Shown piece by piece: positions 56,444 through 64,000 of a stretch of 64,000 bases of DNA (within the stretch, counting starts at the first letter, position 1; each line of letters begins with the position of its first letter). The position numbers and the translations under genes are program-made. Source of the stretch: Flavihumibacter sp. ZG627 (GTDB lineage: Bacteria; Bacteroidota; Bacteroidia; Chitinophagales; Chitinophagaceae); assembly GCF_000814325.1 (NCBI RefSeq), contig NZ_JPHF01000007.1, forward strand, positions 1 to 64,000. The letters are read 5' to 3'. Under the pieces are notes generated by a model. The model saw only the letters and a program-made list of their open reading frames with translations. It was not told the DNA's origin and searched no databases.

Positions 56444-56937
56444 TTTTGTTTTTGTGATAAATAAATTTGCTCCAGCATCTGCACACTGTCCATCAAACCC
56501 GGCCGAGATTGCAGGATGCTGTCGTATTCATTCCTTCTTTTTTGTTTCAGACTGTCCATGTAATTCCTGAATTGCTTTACCTCCTGCCAGGTTTCTTCAT
56601 CTACATAAGCTTCAGGAATTAAATTTTCATCCCCGGTTTTATCAAAATGTTTTGGTACATCCATTTGTTGTATTTCAAAACTGTTTTGCTTTTTGTCAGG
56701 ACTGATGACACTGTTTGCAATAAGGTAGATACTGTAACCGCCTGCGCCGATGCAGAAAATTATCAGAATGATTTTTAACCTTTTAAAATCTGTTTTCATA
56801 AAAAATCTGTTCATCTTTTCGGCAAAGAGTTGTTGTAGTTTAATACCAAGTCCTGCAATCTTTTCAGCTACCTTATCAGAAACAGTTACTTTGTCTACGG
56901 TTTCTTTCTCTTTTTGCTTTCCTTTATACAACCACAT
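56440..56937 (-). CDS. TraL-position membrane protein
   Basis: The product (165 residues from MWLYKGKQKEKETVD) has a single transmembrane helix (IILIIFCIGAGGYSIYLIANSV) and a charged C-terminal part. The start codon is placed 1 base after the traK stop (TAATATG); a longer frame would overlap traK. It has the place of TraL between TraK and TraM but is longer than usual TraL and not clearly homologous. Confidence 0.65.
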   Translation of the reverse strand: MWLYKGKQKEKETVDKVTVSDKVAEKIAGLGIKLQQLFAEKMNRFFMKTDFKRLKIILIIFCIGAGGYSIYLIANSVISPDKKQNSFEIQQMDVPKHFDKTGDENLIPEAYVDEETWQEVKQFRNYMDSLKQKRRNEYDSILQSRPGLMDSVQMLEQIYLSQKQK

Positions 56938-56938
56938 A

Positions 56939-57559
56939 TTACCGGTTTTGAATATTGATGTCAGTATTCTCCATCGTCCGCCATTTCTCAATCAAAAAAC
57001 CATGTGAATTATTATCACTACGGGATACGTTCCTTAGATAACCTTCTGTGATAAGACTCCTGGTTACAATTGTGGTGGGACGAATAATTTTCTGTTCACC
57101 TTTATATCTGAAATAAAACGGATACACATCTGTATTGATGATGATGCTATCCACCTTAATTTCCTGGCTAATGTTTCCTGATATGAGATTGGAGTAATAA
57201 CCATTCTCCTTCAGATTATCATACTGTTGCTTTGCTGAAGCGTCAGCCAGGTATAATGCCTTGGTGATATTTGCCTGAATTACTTTGTCATCGGGATCGA
57301 GAGTAAAGAAGAAATGATGAAACATTTTTACATGATCTCTTGCTTCCACCGGAATATTGTCTTTTCTATCGGCTGCATAGGCTTCCAATGCTTTGCCATT
57401 TGCCAGTATAAAAACCTTGTTCTGTGATTGGGAAGAAAGCTGATAGCTTTTGTAAGCTATAAAAACAGAGATGATGACACAGGCCATTAAAAAAGCAAGG
57501 CTAAAGAAACGGATATACCGGAAGGCAGTGTCAATATTTTTAGATTTCTGAAACATCAC
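56939..57559 (-). CDS. traK: Conjugative transposon protein TraK
   Basis: The 206-residue protein is VirB8-like: one N-terminal transmembrane helix (FFSLAFLMACVIISVFIAY) and a periplasmic domain (ILANGKALEAYAADRKDN, HHFFFTLDPDD). It is a well-conserved part of the inner-membrane complex. Confidence 0.9.
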   Translation of the reverse strand: MMFQKSKNIDTAFRYIRFFSLAFLMACVIISVFIAYKSYQLSSQSQNKVFILANGKALEAYAADRKDNIPVEARDHVKMFHHFFFTLDPDDKVIQANITKALYLADASAKQQYDNLKENGYYSNLISGNISQEIKVDSIIINTDVYPFYFRYKGEQKIIRPTTIVTRSLITEGYLRNVSRSDNNSHGFLIEKWRTMENTDINIQNR

Positions 57560-57643
57560 TCACACATTTTCTAAACACTATATAACCGAAAGCAAATTAA
57601 ATTCCAATACCACTATATGCTGGGGTAAAGAAAGTAGGCCTAC

Positions 57644-58846
57644 CTAACTCTTTCCACTTAACTTATCCTTCATATATCCACTTCCACCATTGTTACTATT
57701 GCCGCCTTTAAAGTAACCATCTGATGCACCTGCATCCGCCATGCTATTAGCAATTTTATTATTGCCACTACCAAGCGCATCTCTTGTCATTGAAGCGCCT
57801 CCTGAAGCAACAGTACGAGTGGAAGTGCTCATCATATTAGTTACCTTATAAAGCAATGTATTACCACCCCCGGCATGAATAATATAATTGGCAACAGATG
57901 GAACAGTGAAATAGCCAATGATTCCTATAATCATAAAAATGAGATAGGCAGTATCCGTTGAGCTAAAGAAAGTATCGCCGTTGGTTGCTATCTGCTGTAG
58001 ATCTTCTTTCAGCATATTTTCCTGGATTTTACCCATAATGCCGCCGAAAATATTAGCAACAGGCAACCACAGGAAGATGTTGAGATAGCGGGCAATCCAA
58101 ACTGTGAGTGTATGTTGAAAGCCATCGAACACGGCAATGCCAAATACCAATGGTCCCAAAATGGCCAGAACAATCAAATAAAATGTGCGAATGGTGTTAA
58201 TGCAAAGTGCTGCCGCCTCAAAGAGAACTTTCAATACTTCAGCCATCCATTGCTTAATGGAATTTCTAAAATTGTAAGAGAATTTTGCAAACGCAAATTT
58301 GATATCATTCCCTATGCTTTTTATCCAACCTTCGCTTTTATCTCCATAGTGATATTTGTACCATTTATCCCTGTCGCCAGATCCATTTGTACCCACATAC
58401 ATTTGCCAGTAAGCAGTTTTCTTGATCGCTTCTTCTTTCATCTTCAAGAGCTGAGCTACGGCTTTATCCGAATCTGTTACCATTGCTGCTGTAGAAGTTA
58501 CAGTTGGCTTCATCACACCATTAATCATAGCAATGACAGAAGGGAATATTAATACGGCAAAGCCTAATACAAAGGGACGAAACAAAGGATAAAAATCTAC
58601 AGGCTCAGCCCGTGCAATATGCCCCCACACCCTTGAAGCAATATACCAGGTGGCGGCAAAGCCTGCGATACCACGACCAACACCAATCAAACGGCTACAC
58701 AGCGGCATCATATCATCATATAATTTTTCGAGCACTTCATGCAAGCTGTGGATTCTATTGGCCATGCCCTGGGCTTCTGCAAAATGAGGAATAAGCAATA
58801 CAGCGATTGCAATGCAAATTATTCTTACACACAATTTCATACTCAC
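57644..58846 (-). CDS. traJ: Conjugative transposon protein TraJ
   Basis: The 400-residue protein has a signal-like start and about 7 hydrophobic segments (VirB6/TrbL-like), with PVDFYPLFRPFVLGFAVLIFPS and a C-terminal Gly/Ser/Asn-rich tail. Forms the inner-membrane channel in the model of this transfer system. 22 bases to the next gene upstream. Confidence 0.88.
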   Translation of the reverse strand: MSMKLCVRIICIAIAVLLIPHFAEAQGMANRIHSLHEVLEKLYDDMMPLCSRLIGVGRGIAGFAATWYIASRVWGHIARAEPVDFYPLFRPFVLGFAVLIFPSVIAMINGVMKPTVTSTAAMVTDSDKAVAQLLKMKEEAIKKTAYWQMYVGTNGSGDRDKWYKYHYGDKSEGWIKSIGNDIKFAFAKFSYNFRNSIKQWMAEVLKVLFEAAALCINTIRTFYLIVLAILGPLVFGIAVFDGFQHTLTVWIARYLNIFLWLPVANIFGGIMGKIQENMLKEDLQQIATNGDTFFSSTDTAYLIFMIIGIIGYFTVPSVANYIIHAGGGNTLLYKVTNMMSTSTRTVASGGASMTRDALGSGNNKIANSMADAGASDGYFKGGNSNNGGSGYMKDKLSGKS

Positions 58847-58868
58847 GACTTTATAAGTGGAATAAATT

Positions 58869-59495
58869 TTATTTCTTCAATCCGTATAGTCTTCGGGACA
58901 TTTCAATCTGCGCCTGCTCTGATTTTCTTTGCAGCGAAAGCACAGTGGTATTATTAGTAAAATCTTTTAGAAAAGAATACTGTTCTTCCACAGACAGGTA
59001 AATTTTATCAACAGCCTGCAACCGTTCATCGTCACTCATTCGTAGTTTACCTGATGTAATGACCATCGAAAGTTCGTCCAGGCTTTTTAAACTCTCATTA
59101 AACAGGTTGCTATACACTTTACCGAGGTAATCAATTTCTTCAGCAGTAAATTGCTTTTCCTCTTTAAACCGGTTAAAGGCAAGTTTATATTCTTTAGCTA
59201 TCCGAAGTTGATAGCTGATGATATCTGCAATCCGTTTATATTTTTTAACTGCTGGACTTACCTGCATCAAGCCATCTAAGAAAGTTTTATGGATATTAAA
59301 ATTTCCTTCCGATATGTTTTTAACAGCAGTATATCCTTTATTCAGAAGTTTATACCCATTATACATATTCTGCAAAATCTTTTTAAACTGCGCCAGCTTT
59401 TCAATATTAAGCAACAGTTGTTGCACTTCGTCGCTTTGTGCTTTGAGTTGGAAACTCATGCCGCACATAATCGAAATCACAATTAGCTTTTTCAT
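58869..59495 (-). CDS. VirB5-like transfer protein (TraI-type), copy A
   Basis: The 208-residue protein has a Sec signal (MKKLIVISIMCGMSFQLKAQ) and is all helical: KYKRIADIISYQLRIAKEY, FTAEEIDYLGKVYSNLFNESLKSLDE and LSLQRKSEQAQIEMSRRLYG. It resembles P-type pilus-associated VirB5/TraI proteins. Two more related genes lie upstream. Start overlaps the stop of copy B by four bases. Confidence 0.75.
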   Translation of the reverse strand: MKKLIVISIMCGMSFQLKAQSDEVQQLLLNIEKLAQFKKILQNMYNGYKLLNKGYTAVKNISEGNFNIHKTFLDGLMQVSPAVKKYKRIADIISYQLRIAKEYKLAFNRFKEEKQFTAEEIDYLGKVYSNLFNESLKSLDELSMVITSGKLRMSDDERLQAVDKIYLSVEEQYSFLKDFTNNTTVLSLQRKSEQAQIEMSRRLYGLKK

Positions 59496-60133
59496 TTTAC
59501 TCCATTTATTATTTTAGAACGATTGATTTCCATCTGCTCTCCCAAACGTTGTACAGCCAGCAAACCCATATCTTCACTAAAGGAGCAGGCAAATGAATAT
59601 TTATCTTGTACATCCGCATATAACCCGTCAATCCGTTTCAGCCTTTCATCATCCTTCATTTCCAATTCACCTGATGTTGTAACCAGTATTAATTCTTCCA
59701 TTGTTTTTATACATTCATCCAAAAGGGTATCAAATACCTGTTTGCAATAATCCAGTTCAGCTTCAGTAAATTGTTTTGTTTCCCTGATTTGCTGAAGAAC
59801 AAGTTTTGTTTGTTTGATAATTTTTACCTGGTAAGCAATTATATCCGGCACTTTAGCATACCGGCGGATTGCAGGATTTACATTTTTGAGCCGGTTAAAG
59901 AAATCCCGGTGCAGGTTGAGATCTCCATTTTTTATGTTACGAATCGTATTAATCCCACCGGTTACAATGTTGTAGCCTTTTTTGGCATAGCCGAGATAAA
60001 CTTGTAAAGCTGCAATTTGCTGCAACAGGTATTTCTTTTGTGTAGAGCTTTGATTGAGCCATTCATCTGTAGTCTGGGCTTTTGATGAAGCAGCAAGCAG
60101 ATGAACTAGTAAAATCATTAATATTTTTTCCAT
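59492..60133 (-). CDS. VirB5-like transfer protein (TraI-type), copy B
   Basis: About 213 residues from MEKILMILLVHLLAASSKAQ; an ATG 9 bases upstream (60142) is possible. Same helical pattern: VPDIIAYQVKIIKQTKLVLQ, FTEAELDYCKQVFDTLLDE and LLAVQRLGEQMEIN. It is the middle member of the paralogue set and ends the run before the plus-strand insertion. Confidence 0.75.
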   Translation of the reverse strand: MEKILMILLVHLLAASSKAQTTDEWLNQSSTQKKYLLQQIAALQVYLGYAKKGYNIVTGGINTIRNIKNGDLNLHRDFFNRLKNVNPAIRRYAKVPDIIAYQVKIIKQTKLVLQQIRETKQFTEAELDYCKQVFDTLLDECIKTMEELILVTTSGELEMKDDERLKRIDGLYADVQDKYSFACSFSEDMGLLAVQRLGEQMEINRSKIINGVK

Positions 60134-60286
60134 GTGACACATATTACTATTCTGACTAAAAGAATAATAGATGAACCAAAAATCTTTCCAAATGAGTATT
60201 TTAAATGGTAAGGCAGATGGTACAACCTATCCGCTAACAGGTTGACTTTACAGCAGACTTGTTCAAATAAATAATGATAATAATCT

Positions 60287-60294
60287 TATATTTG
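60287..60294 (+). promoter_or_regulatory. Candidate -7 element of the DUF6624 gene
   Basis: TATATTTG (60287-60294), 48 bases before the ATG at 60343. No TTG at the ideal distance. Confidence 0.4.
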
Positions 60295-60342
60295 AATATA
60301 GTATTACTTCATGCGGAGAATTAGGTTTAATTCGAATTTAAC

Positions 60343-61050
60343 ATGATGCGATTTGTTCTCTCTTCTCTATTACTTATTATTCAGTCGCTAGCAACAAATG
60401 CACAGACTCGGCTCAACATTCCTTTAAAAAAAGAGCTGGATAGTCTGCAAATTCTTGATCAGAAATATCGACAAGCCTTGATTGCAAACATGAGAGGTAA
60501 AGGAGACTCCCTTGCTATAGTTTACCGCATTAAAAAAGAAGATTTAAACGATTACTTATGGAAACTACAAGGAGAACTTGATTCACTGAATACTTTTAGA
60601 GTCGAAGAAATTATTAATAAATACGGTTATCCAGGTATTTCATTGGTTGGAAAGCCAACAAATGAAGTCGCTTTTTATATCATTCAACATTCAAGAGTGA
60701 TAGACAAATATCTACCAGTTCTTAGAGAAGCGGCTGAGAGCAACGAGCTTCGTTTCGAACTTTATGCAATAATGCTTGACCGGTCGTTAATGTTTCAGGA
60801 CAAGGAGCAAGTTTACGGAACGCAGGGATCAGGGATAGATGTAAAGAATACTAAAACAGGTATCTGGGAGAATTTGACATTCATTTGGCCTATAAAAGAC
60901 CCCTTAGCCGTAAACGAAAGAAGAAAAGCCGCAGGTTTCACTCAGACAGTTGAAGAAGGCGCAAAAAATCTGGGTATCAAATACAAGGTTTTTACTTTAG
61001 AGGAAATAATTAAGTTACGAAATGAAGTACTACAAGCAGACAAGAACTGA
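60343..61050 (+). CDS. DUF6624-like secreted protein (cargo gene)
   Basis: The 235-residue protein has a Sec signal (about 1-20, ending ATNAQ). It carries the DUF6624 pattern: YGYPGISLVGKPTNEVAFYIIQHS, then YAIMLDRSLMFQDKEQVYGTQ. It lies on the plus strand inside the minus-strand tra operon, so it is not part of the transfer machine but an added cargo gene with its own promoter. Function of the family unknown; it is common on mobile elements of this phylum. Confidence 0.7.
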   Translation: MMRFVLSSLLLIIQSLATNAQTRLNIPLKKELDSLQILDQKYRQALIANMRGKGDSLAIVYRIKKEDLNDYLWKLQGELDSLNTFRVEEIINKYGYPGISLVGKPTNEVAFYIIQHSRVIDKYLPVLREAAESNELRFELYAIMLDRSLMFQDKEQVYGTQGSGIDVKNTKTGIWENLTFIWPIKDPLAVNERRKAAGFTQTVEEGAKNLGIKYKVFTLEEIIKLRNEVLQADKN

Positions 61051-61244
61051 CTTGTCTGGATGTTTGTCATCAATAAAACTAGACGTTTCAGCATTTGGCA
61101 AAAAATGCTATCATAATTTGTTTAGCCAGAAATAATACTAATCATCAATTATTTTTATTGGCTACATTGATAGCTGGACTTTAGAAAATGCTATACCGAA
61201 CTCCATCAATAATGAATTACTAACGTGAGATAAGTATAAAAATC

Positions 61245-61925
61245 TCATTTCGAAATTCCATACAACCGTCTAACATATTCAATCTCACCTCGTTCGCTTG
61301 CTCGTTGAATGCTCAACATTTTATTCTGATTATTGAAGTCTTTCAAATCAACATATTGCTGCTCAAGATTATCGGAAACAGTATTAATAATTTCCAGACG
61401 CTTTGCGTCAGTCATTTGTGTTGCGAAAGCATTCACCACTAAAAATAACTGGTCAATGCTTTTCAGGCTTTCATCCATCATGCCTGAGTAGATGTTGTAC
61501 ATATAATCCAGTTCCTCTGATGTAAAATTTTTATCCTGCCTGAATAAAGCCCAGGCGCCCTTGTATTCATTTACCATTAGCACCTGCCGTTCAATAATAT
61601 CTTTCACCCGGCTATAATAAGCCAGGGCAGCTTTTACTTTCCATAGTTCCTGAAAATAGTCATCATACAGCTTTCGCTGTTTTTCCACCCAGTCTTTAAT
61701 CTCATTCAGCTTTAGCTGGCTCATTTTATTCTCCAGTGTTTTTTGGGCGTTTTGCAGCCAAATTGTTTTATTCTGCAAACGTTGCATCTGCAGATCGATT
61801 GCTTTGATTACTTTTTTAACTGCTGCTTTGATAATTTCAGTAATTGGGTCCTGCGCTTTGGTTTCCTGTATTGGCAAAAACATACAGCACATACTCAATC
61901 CCACAACTGCCAATATTCTTTTCAT
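61245..61925 (-). CDS. VirB5-like transfer protein (TraI-type), copy C
   Basis: The 226-residue protein has a signal peptide (about 1-24) and the same helix pattern as copies A and B: VKDIIERQVLMVNEYKGAWALF, FTSEELDYMYNIYSGMMDESL and MLSIQRASERGEIEYVRRLYG. It is separated from the other copies by the plus-strand cargo gene, so the insertion came after the triplication or placed itself between copies. Confidence 0.78.
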   Translation of the reverse strand: MKRILAVVGLSMCCMFLPIQETKAQDPITEIIKAAVKKVIKAIDLQMQRLQNKTIWLQNAQKTLENKMSQLKLNEIKDWVEKQRKLYDDYFQELWKVKAALAYYSRVKDIIERQVLMVNEYKGAWALFRQDKNFTSEELDYMYNIYSGMMDESLKSIDQLFLVVNAFATQMTDAKRLEIINTVSDNLEQQYVDLKDFNNQNKMLSIQRASERGEIEYVRRLYGISK

Positions 61926-61931
61926 ATACTA

Positions 61932-62312
61932 TTATTTTATTTTTTTAAACTTATTCGTTCCATTAAATAGGATTTTTTCTTTTACATCAAAAGAGTAATG
62001 ATCTAAGGTTTCCGCTTCTTCCAGCAATCTTGTTTCTGCATTGTAAATTCCTGATGTTTCTTTCACTTTATATTCAGGAACATTGGCTTCGCCTTCTACC
62101 TGCCTGATATAATGCCAGCGGTTTTGAATTTTGAATTCCTTTGCTGCAGGATTTTGGATAGTGATAACAAGGGTGTCAAATTCCTTCCCGAATTCGTTTT
62201 GCCCGGTTCTAACATAAGTGCCGGGAATGAATTCGATGATTTCATCCTTGCTGCTGGTGTTGCAGCCATAGATAATTACTGTTGCAAAGAGGATAAGCAT
62301 TGCTGTTTTCAT
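61932..62312 (-). CDS. Small element lipoprotein
   Basis: The product of 126 residues starts at MKTAMLILFATVIIYGCN (62312; a longer in-frame start at 62342 would overlap traG), with lipobox IYGC (Cys17). The mature part is a small beta-rich domain (TYVRTGQNEFG, FDTLVITIQNP). It lies between traG and copy C, 4 and 6 bases from them, so it is part of the operon; its role could be like TraH, by position only. Confidence 0.68.
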   Translation of the reverse strand: MKTAMLILFATVIIYGCNTSSKDEIIEFIPGTYVRTGQNEFGKEFDTLVITIQNPAAKEFKIQNRWHYIRQVEGEANVPEYKVKETSGIYNAETRLLEEAETLDHYSFDVKEKILFNGTNKFKKIK

Positions 62313-62316
62313 ACTA

Positions 62317-64000
62317 TCAGTTTTTAGAGTGAATAATCTCATCTGCTAAAGCCTTAATCCCTTTTTCAATATCCCCGCCAAACTTTGCAGCATAAGCCTG
62401 TACTTTCACTTTTTCCTTTTCCTCTGTTGTATAAGCCAGGTACTCTTCCGGCGATACTTCTGTACGATAAACTTTGCTCAACACCCCACCAAGAGAAATA
62501 AAGACCTCTTTATATTTTTTTGTCGGATCATTGGACTTGTTGATTGATAAAACCAATGCCTTTTCTTTTTCCGTTAGCCCAAGCAATTCCTGTATCTGGT
62601 CAAATTTGTTTTGATACTTGCTTTGGTCTAACAATATCTTGCAATCACTGTTGTTGATAATCGCCTGCTTTACCACCGGCGATGAGATAATATCTTCCAC
62701 CTCCTGAGTCACTACAATAGCTTCACCAAAGAATTTTCTTACTGTTTTAAATAAATACTTGATGTATTCCGCCATTCCTTCTTTAGCAATTGCTTTCCAT
62801 GCTTCTTCAATCAGGATCATTTTGCGAATACCTTTCAGCTTTCTCATTTTGGAAATAAAAACTTCCATAATAATGATGGTTACAACAGGGAACAGAATTG
62901 GATGATCCTTGATATTATCCAGTTCAAATACAATGAACCGTTGCTGTAATAAATCCAGGTTTTCCTTTGCGTTTAACAGGTAATCAAATTCACCACCTTT
63001 ATAATATGGTCTTAGCACATACAGAAAGTTGGATACATCAAAATCTTTATCCTTCACATTATCACCCTTCAGCACATCTACAAAATCATCTTTCAGAAAA
63101 TCATAAAAACTATCAAAGCAGGGAAAGATGCTTTTATTATTTTCAACTTTCTCAAAATATAATTGCAGTGCATTCGAAAGTGCCACATATTCACTTCGAT
63201 TAAAAGTTTCATTATCTTTTTTCCATAGTGCCAGTAAAAGTGTCTTGATACTTTCCTTCTTCTCCGTATCCAGCATATCACCTTCACCTATGTAAAAAGG
63301 GTTAAACTTAATTGGTTTGGTTTCAGAATAGGTGAAGTAGTAGCCTTTCACCATATCGCACAGGCCCTTGTAACTATGACCCACATCCACCAGCACAATA
63401 TGTGTGCCTTTTTCATAGTAACTCCTTACCATGTGGTTGGTAAAGAAAGATTTTCCGCTGCCGGATGGCCCCAAAATGAATTTATTCCTGTTGGTGCAAA
63501 TCCCTTTATCCATTGGTTCATCCGAAATATCTACATGAATAGGTTTACCTGAAAGACGGTCGCCCAAACGGATGCCGATTGGACTTACAGAGGAACGGTA
63601 GTTGGTTTCAAGATTGAAAAAACAACAAGCCTGCGGACTGAATGTGTCGAATGTATCATTCATAGGAAAGTCTGCGGCATTTCCGGGAATGCCTGCCCAA
63701 AATATTTGAGCGGAACCCTCGGTTTCTAATTTGGGTGTAGCATCCATTTGCGTAAGTGCCGACGAACAGAGATTACGAATGTTCTTTAAGTCATCCCTGT
63801 TGTCTGTCCATGCCAGAATATTAAAATGAGCTTTAACCGGAAGCCGTTGTTCACTAATGGCTTCATTCAGAAAATCATCCGTGGCTTGTTTGCTTATAGC
63901 ATTTTCCCTGCTGTACGCAGAAAGTGATTGAAGTCGCAGTCTTTTACTTTCCAGTTTCTGCATTGTTTTCTGTACATCTTCTATAAATACATATTGGTTG
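62317..64000 (-). CDS. traG: TraG-type conjugation ATPase (5' part cut by window edge)
   Basis: The frame is open past the end of the window (NQYVFIEDVQKTMQKLESKR at the junction, partly seen), so the N-terminus lies outside. The 560 visible residues hold the VirB4-like ATPase core: P-loop ILGPSGSGKSFF (at about 63448-63471) and the Walker B section MILIEEAWKAIAKEG, then VVTQEVEDIISSP. Powers transfer in this type of element. Confidence 0.92.
   Translation of the reverse strand, partial: NQYVFIEDVQKTMQKLESKRLRLQSLSAYSRENAISKQATDDFLNEAISEQRLPVKAHFNILAWTDNRDDLKNIRNLCSSALTQMDATPKLETEGSAQIFWAGIPGNAADFPMNDTFDTFSPQACCFFNLETNYRSSVSPIGIRLGDRLSGKPIHVDISDEPMDKGICTNRNKFILGPSGSGKSFFTNHMVRSYYEKGTHIVLVDVGHSYKGLCDMVKGYYFTYSETKPIKFNPFYIGEGDMLDTEKKESIKTLLLALWKKDNETFNRSEYVALSNALQLYFEKVENNKSIFPCFDSFYDFLKDDFVDVLKGDNVKDKDFDVSNFLYVLRPYYKGGEFDYLLNAKENLDLLQQRFIVFELDNIKDHPILFPVVTIIIMEVFISKMRKLKGIRKMILIEEAWKAIAKEGMAEYIKYLFKTVRKFFGEAIVVTQEVEDIISSPVVKQAIINNSDCKILLDQSKYQNKFDQIQELLGLTEKEKALVLSINKSNDPTKKYKEVFISLGGVLSKVYRTEVSPEEYLAYTTEEKEKVKVQAYAAKFGGDIEKGIKALADEIIHSKN

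Larger units (their letters stand above)
51503..64000. mobile_element. Integrative conjugative element (one end), inserted at tRNA-Asp
   Basis: From the 3' end of tRNA-Asp to the end of the window all genes are of the Bacteroides conjugative-transposon kind: HTH genes, then traN, M, (L), K, J, VirB5-like genes and traG, nearly all on the minus strand. The tRNA flank, the change of gene content from housekeeping to conjugation, and visibly AT-richer DNA support an element. The integrase, relaxase, TraA-F and the other att site are outside the window, so the exact limits are not known. Confidence 0.8.

Overview
The window is chromosomal DNA of a Bacteroidota bacterium, most likely in or near the Chitinophagaceae. 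Promoter-like sites fit the Bacteroidota consensus (TTG, about 19 nt, TAnnTTTG). Shine-Dalgarno sequences are mostly absent. Lineage-typical genes include type III glutamine synthetase, a DUF6624 protein, a secreted multi-domain surface protein and a Bacteroides-type conjugation (tra) operon. I cannot name a genus.

Layout. 1-3.7 kb: the start of a large surface protein (minus) and a papain-like lipoprotein. 4.0-6.2 kb: fusA. 6.5-7.0 kb: a Lys/Ala-rich histone H1-like gene. 7.0-20.3 kb: a sugar-oxidation locus. It holds two divergent sets of FAD-dependent GMC oxidoreductases with small gluconate-dehydrogenase-type subunits, plus a cytochrome c lipoprotein, a Gfo/Idh/MocA oxidoreductase, three TIM-barrel isomerase-like proteins, a DUF1080 (3-keto-disaccharide hydrolase) lipoprotein and an MFS transporter. 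Together they resemble a periplasmic 3-keto-sugar pathway. The locus lies between rpsL-rpsG (20.4-21.2 kb) and fusA, which are usually adjacent.

21.3-51.3 kb is mostly housekeeping: ilvE, rdgB, an ECF sigma factor with a likely membrane partner, a thioesterase, aroE with a ComA-like phosphosulfolactate synthase, a TPR protein, yidC, pyrG, a dienelactone hydrolase, proC, hldD, purL, a glycosyltransferase, a polytopic membrane protein, glnN, cmk, clpC, a STAS protein, rnz, an esterase, dapA and accA.

51.4 kb to the end: tRNA-Asp(GTC), followed directly by an integrative conjugative element that runs off the window. Its minus-strand operon reads traG, a small lipoprotein, three VirB5-like genes, traJ, traK, traL-position gene, traM, traN, two related DUF3945-like proteins, a winged-helix protein and an excisionase-like HTH protein. 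A plus-strand DUF6624 gene with its own promoter interrupts the operon. No integrase or relaxase is visible in this part.

No rRNA, CRISPR array or intact insertion sequence was seen. The most interesting regions are the sugar-oxidation locus that splits the str operon, and the element with its tripled VirB5-like genes.
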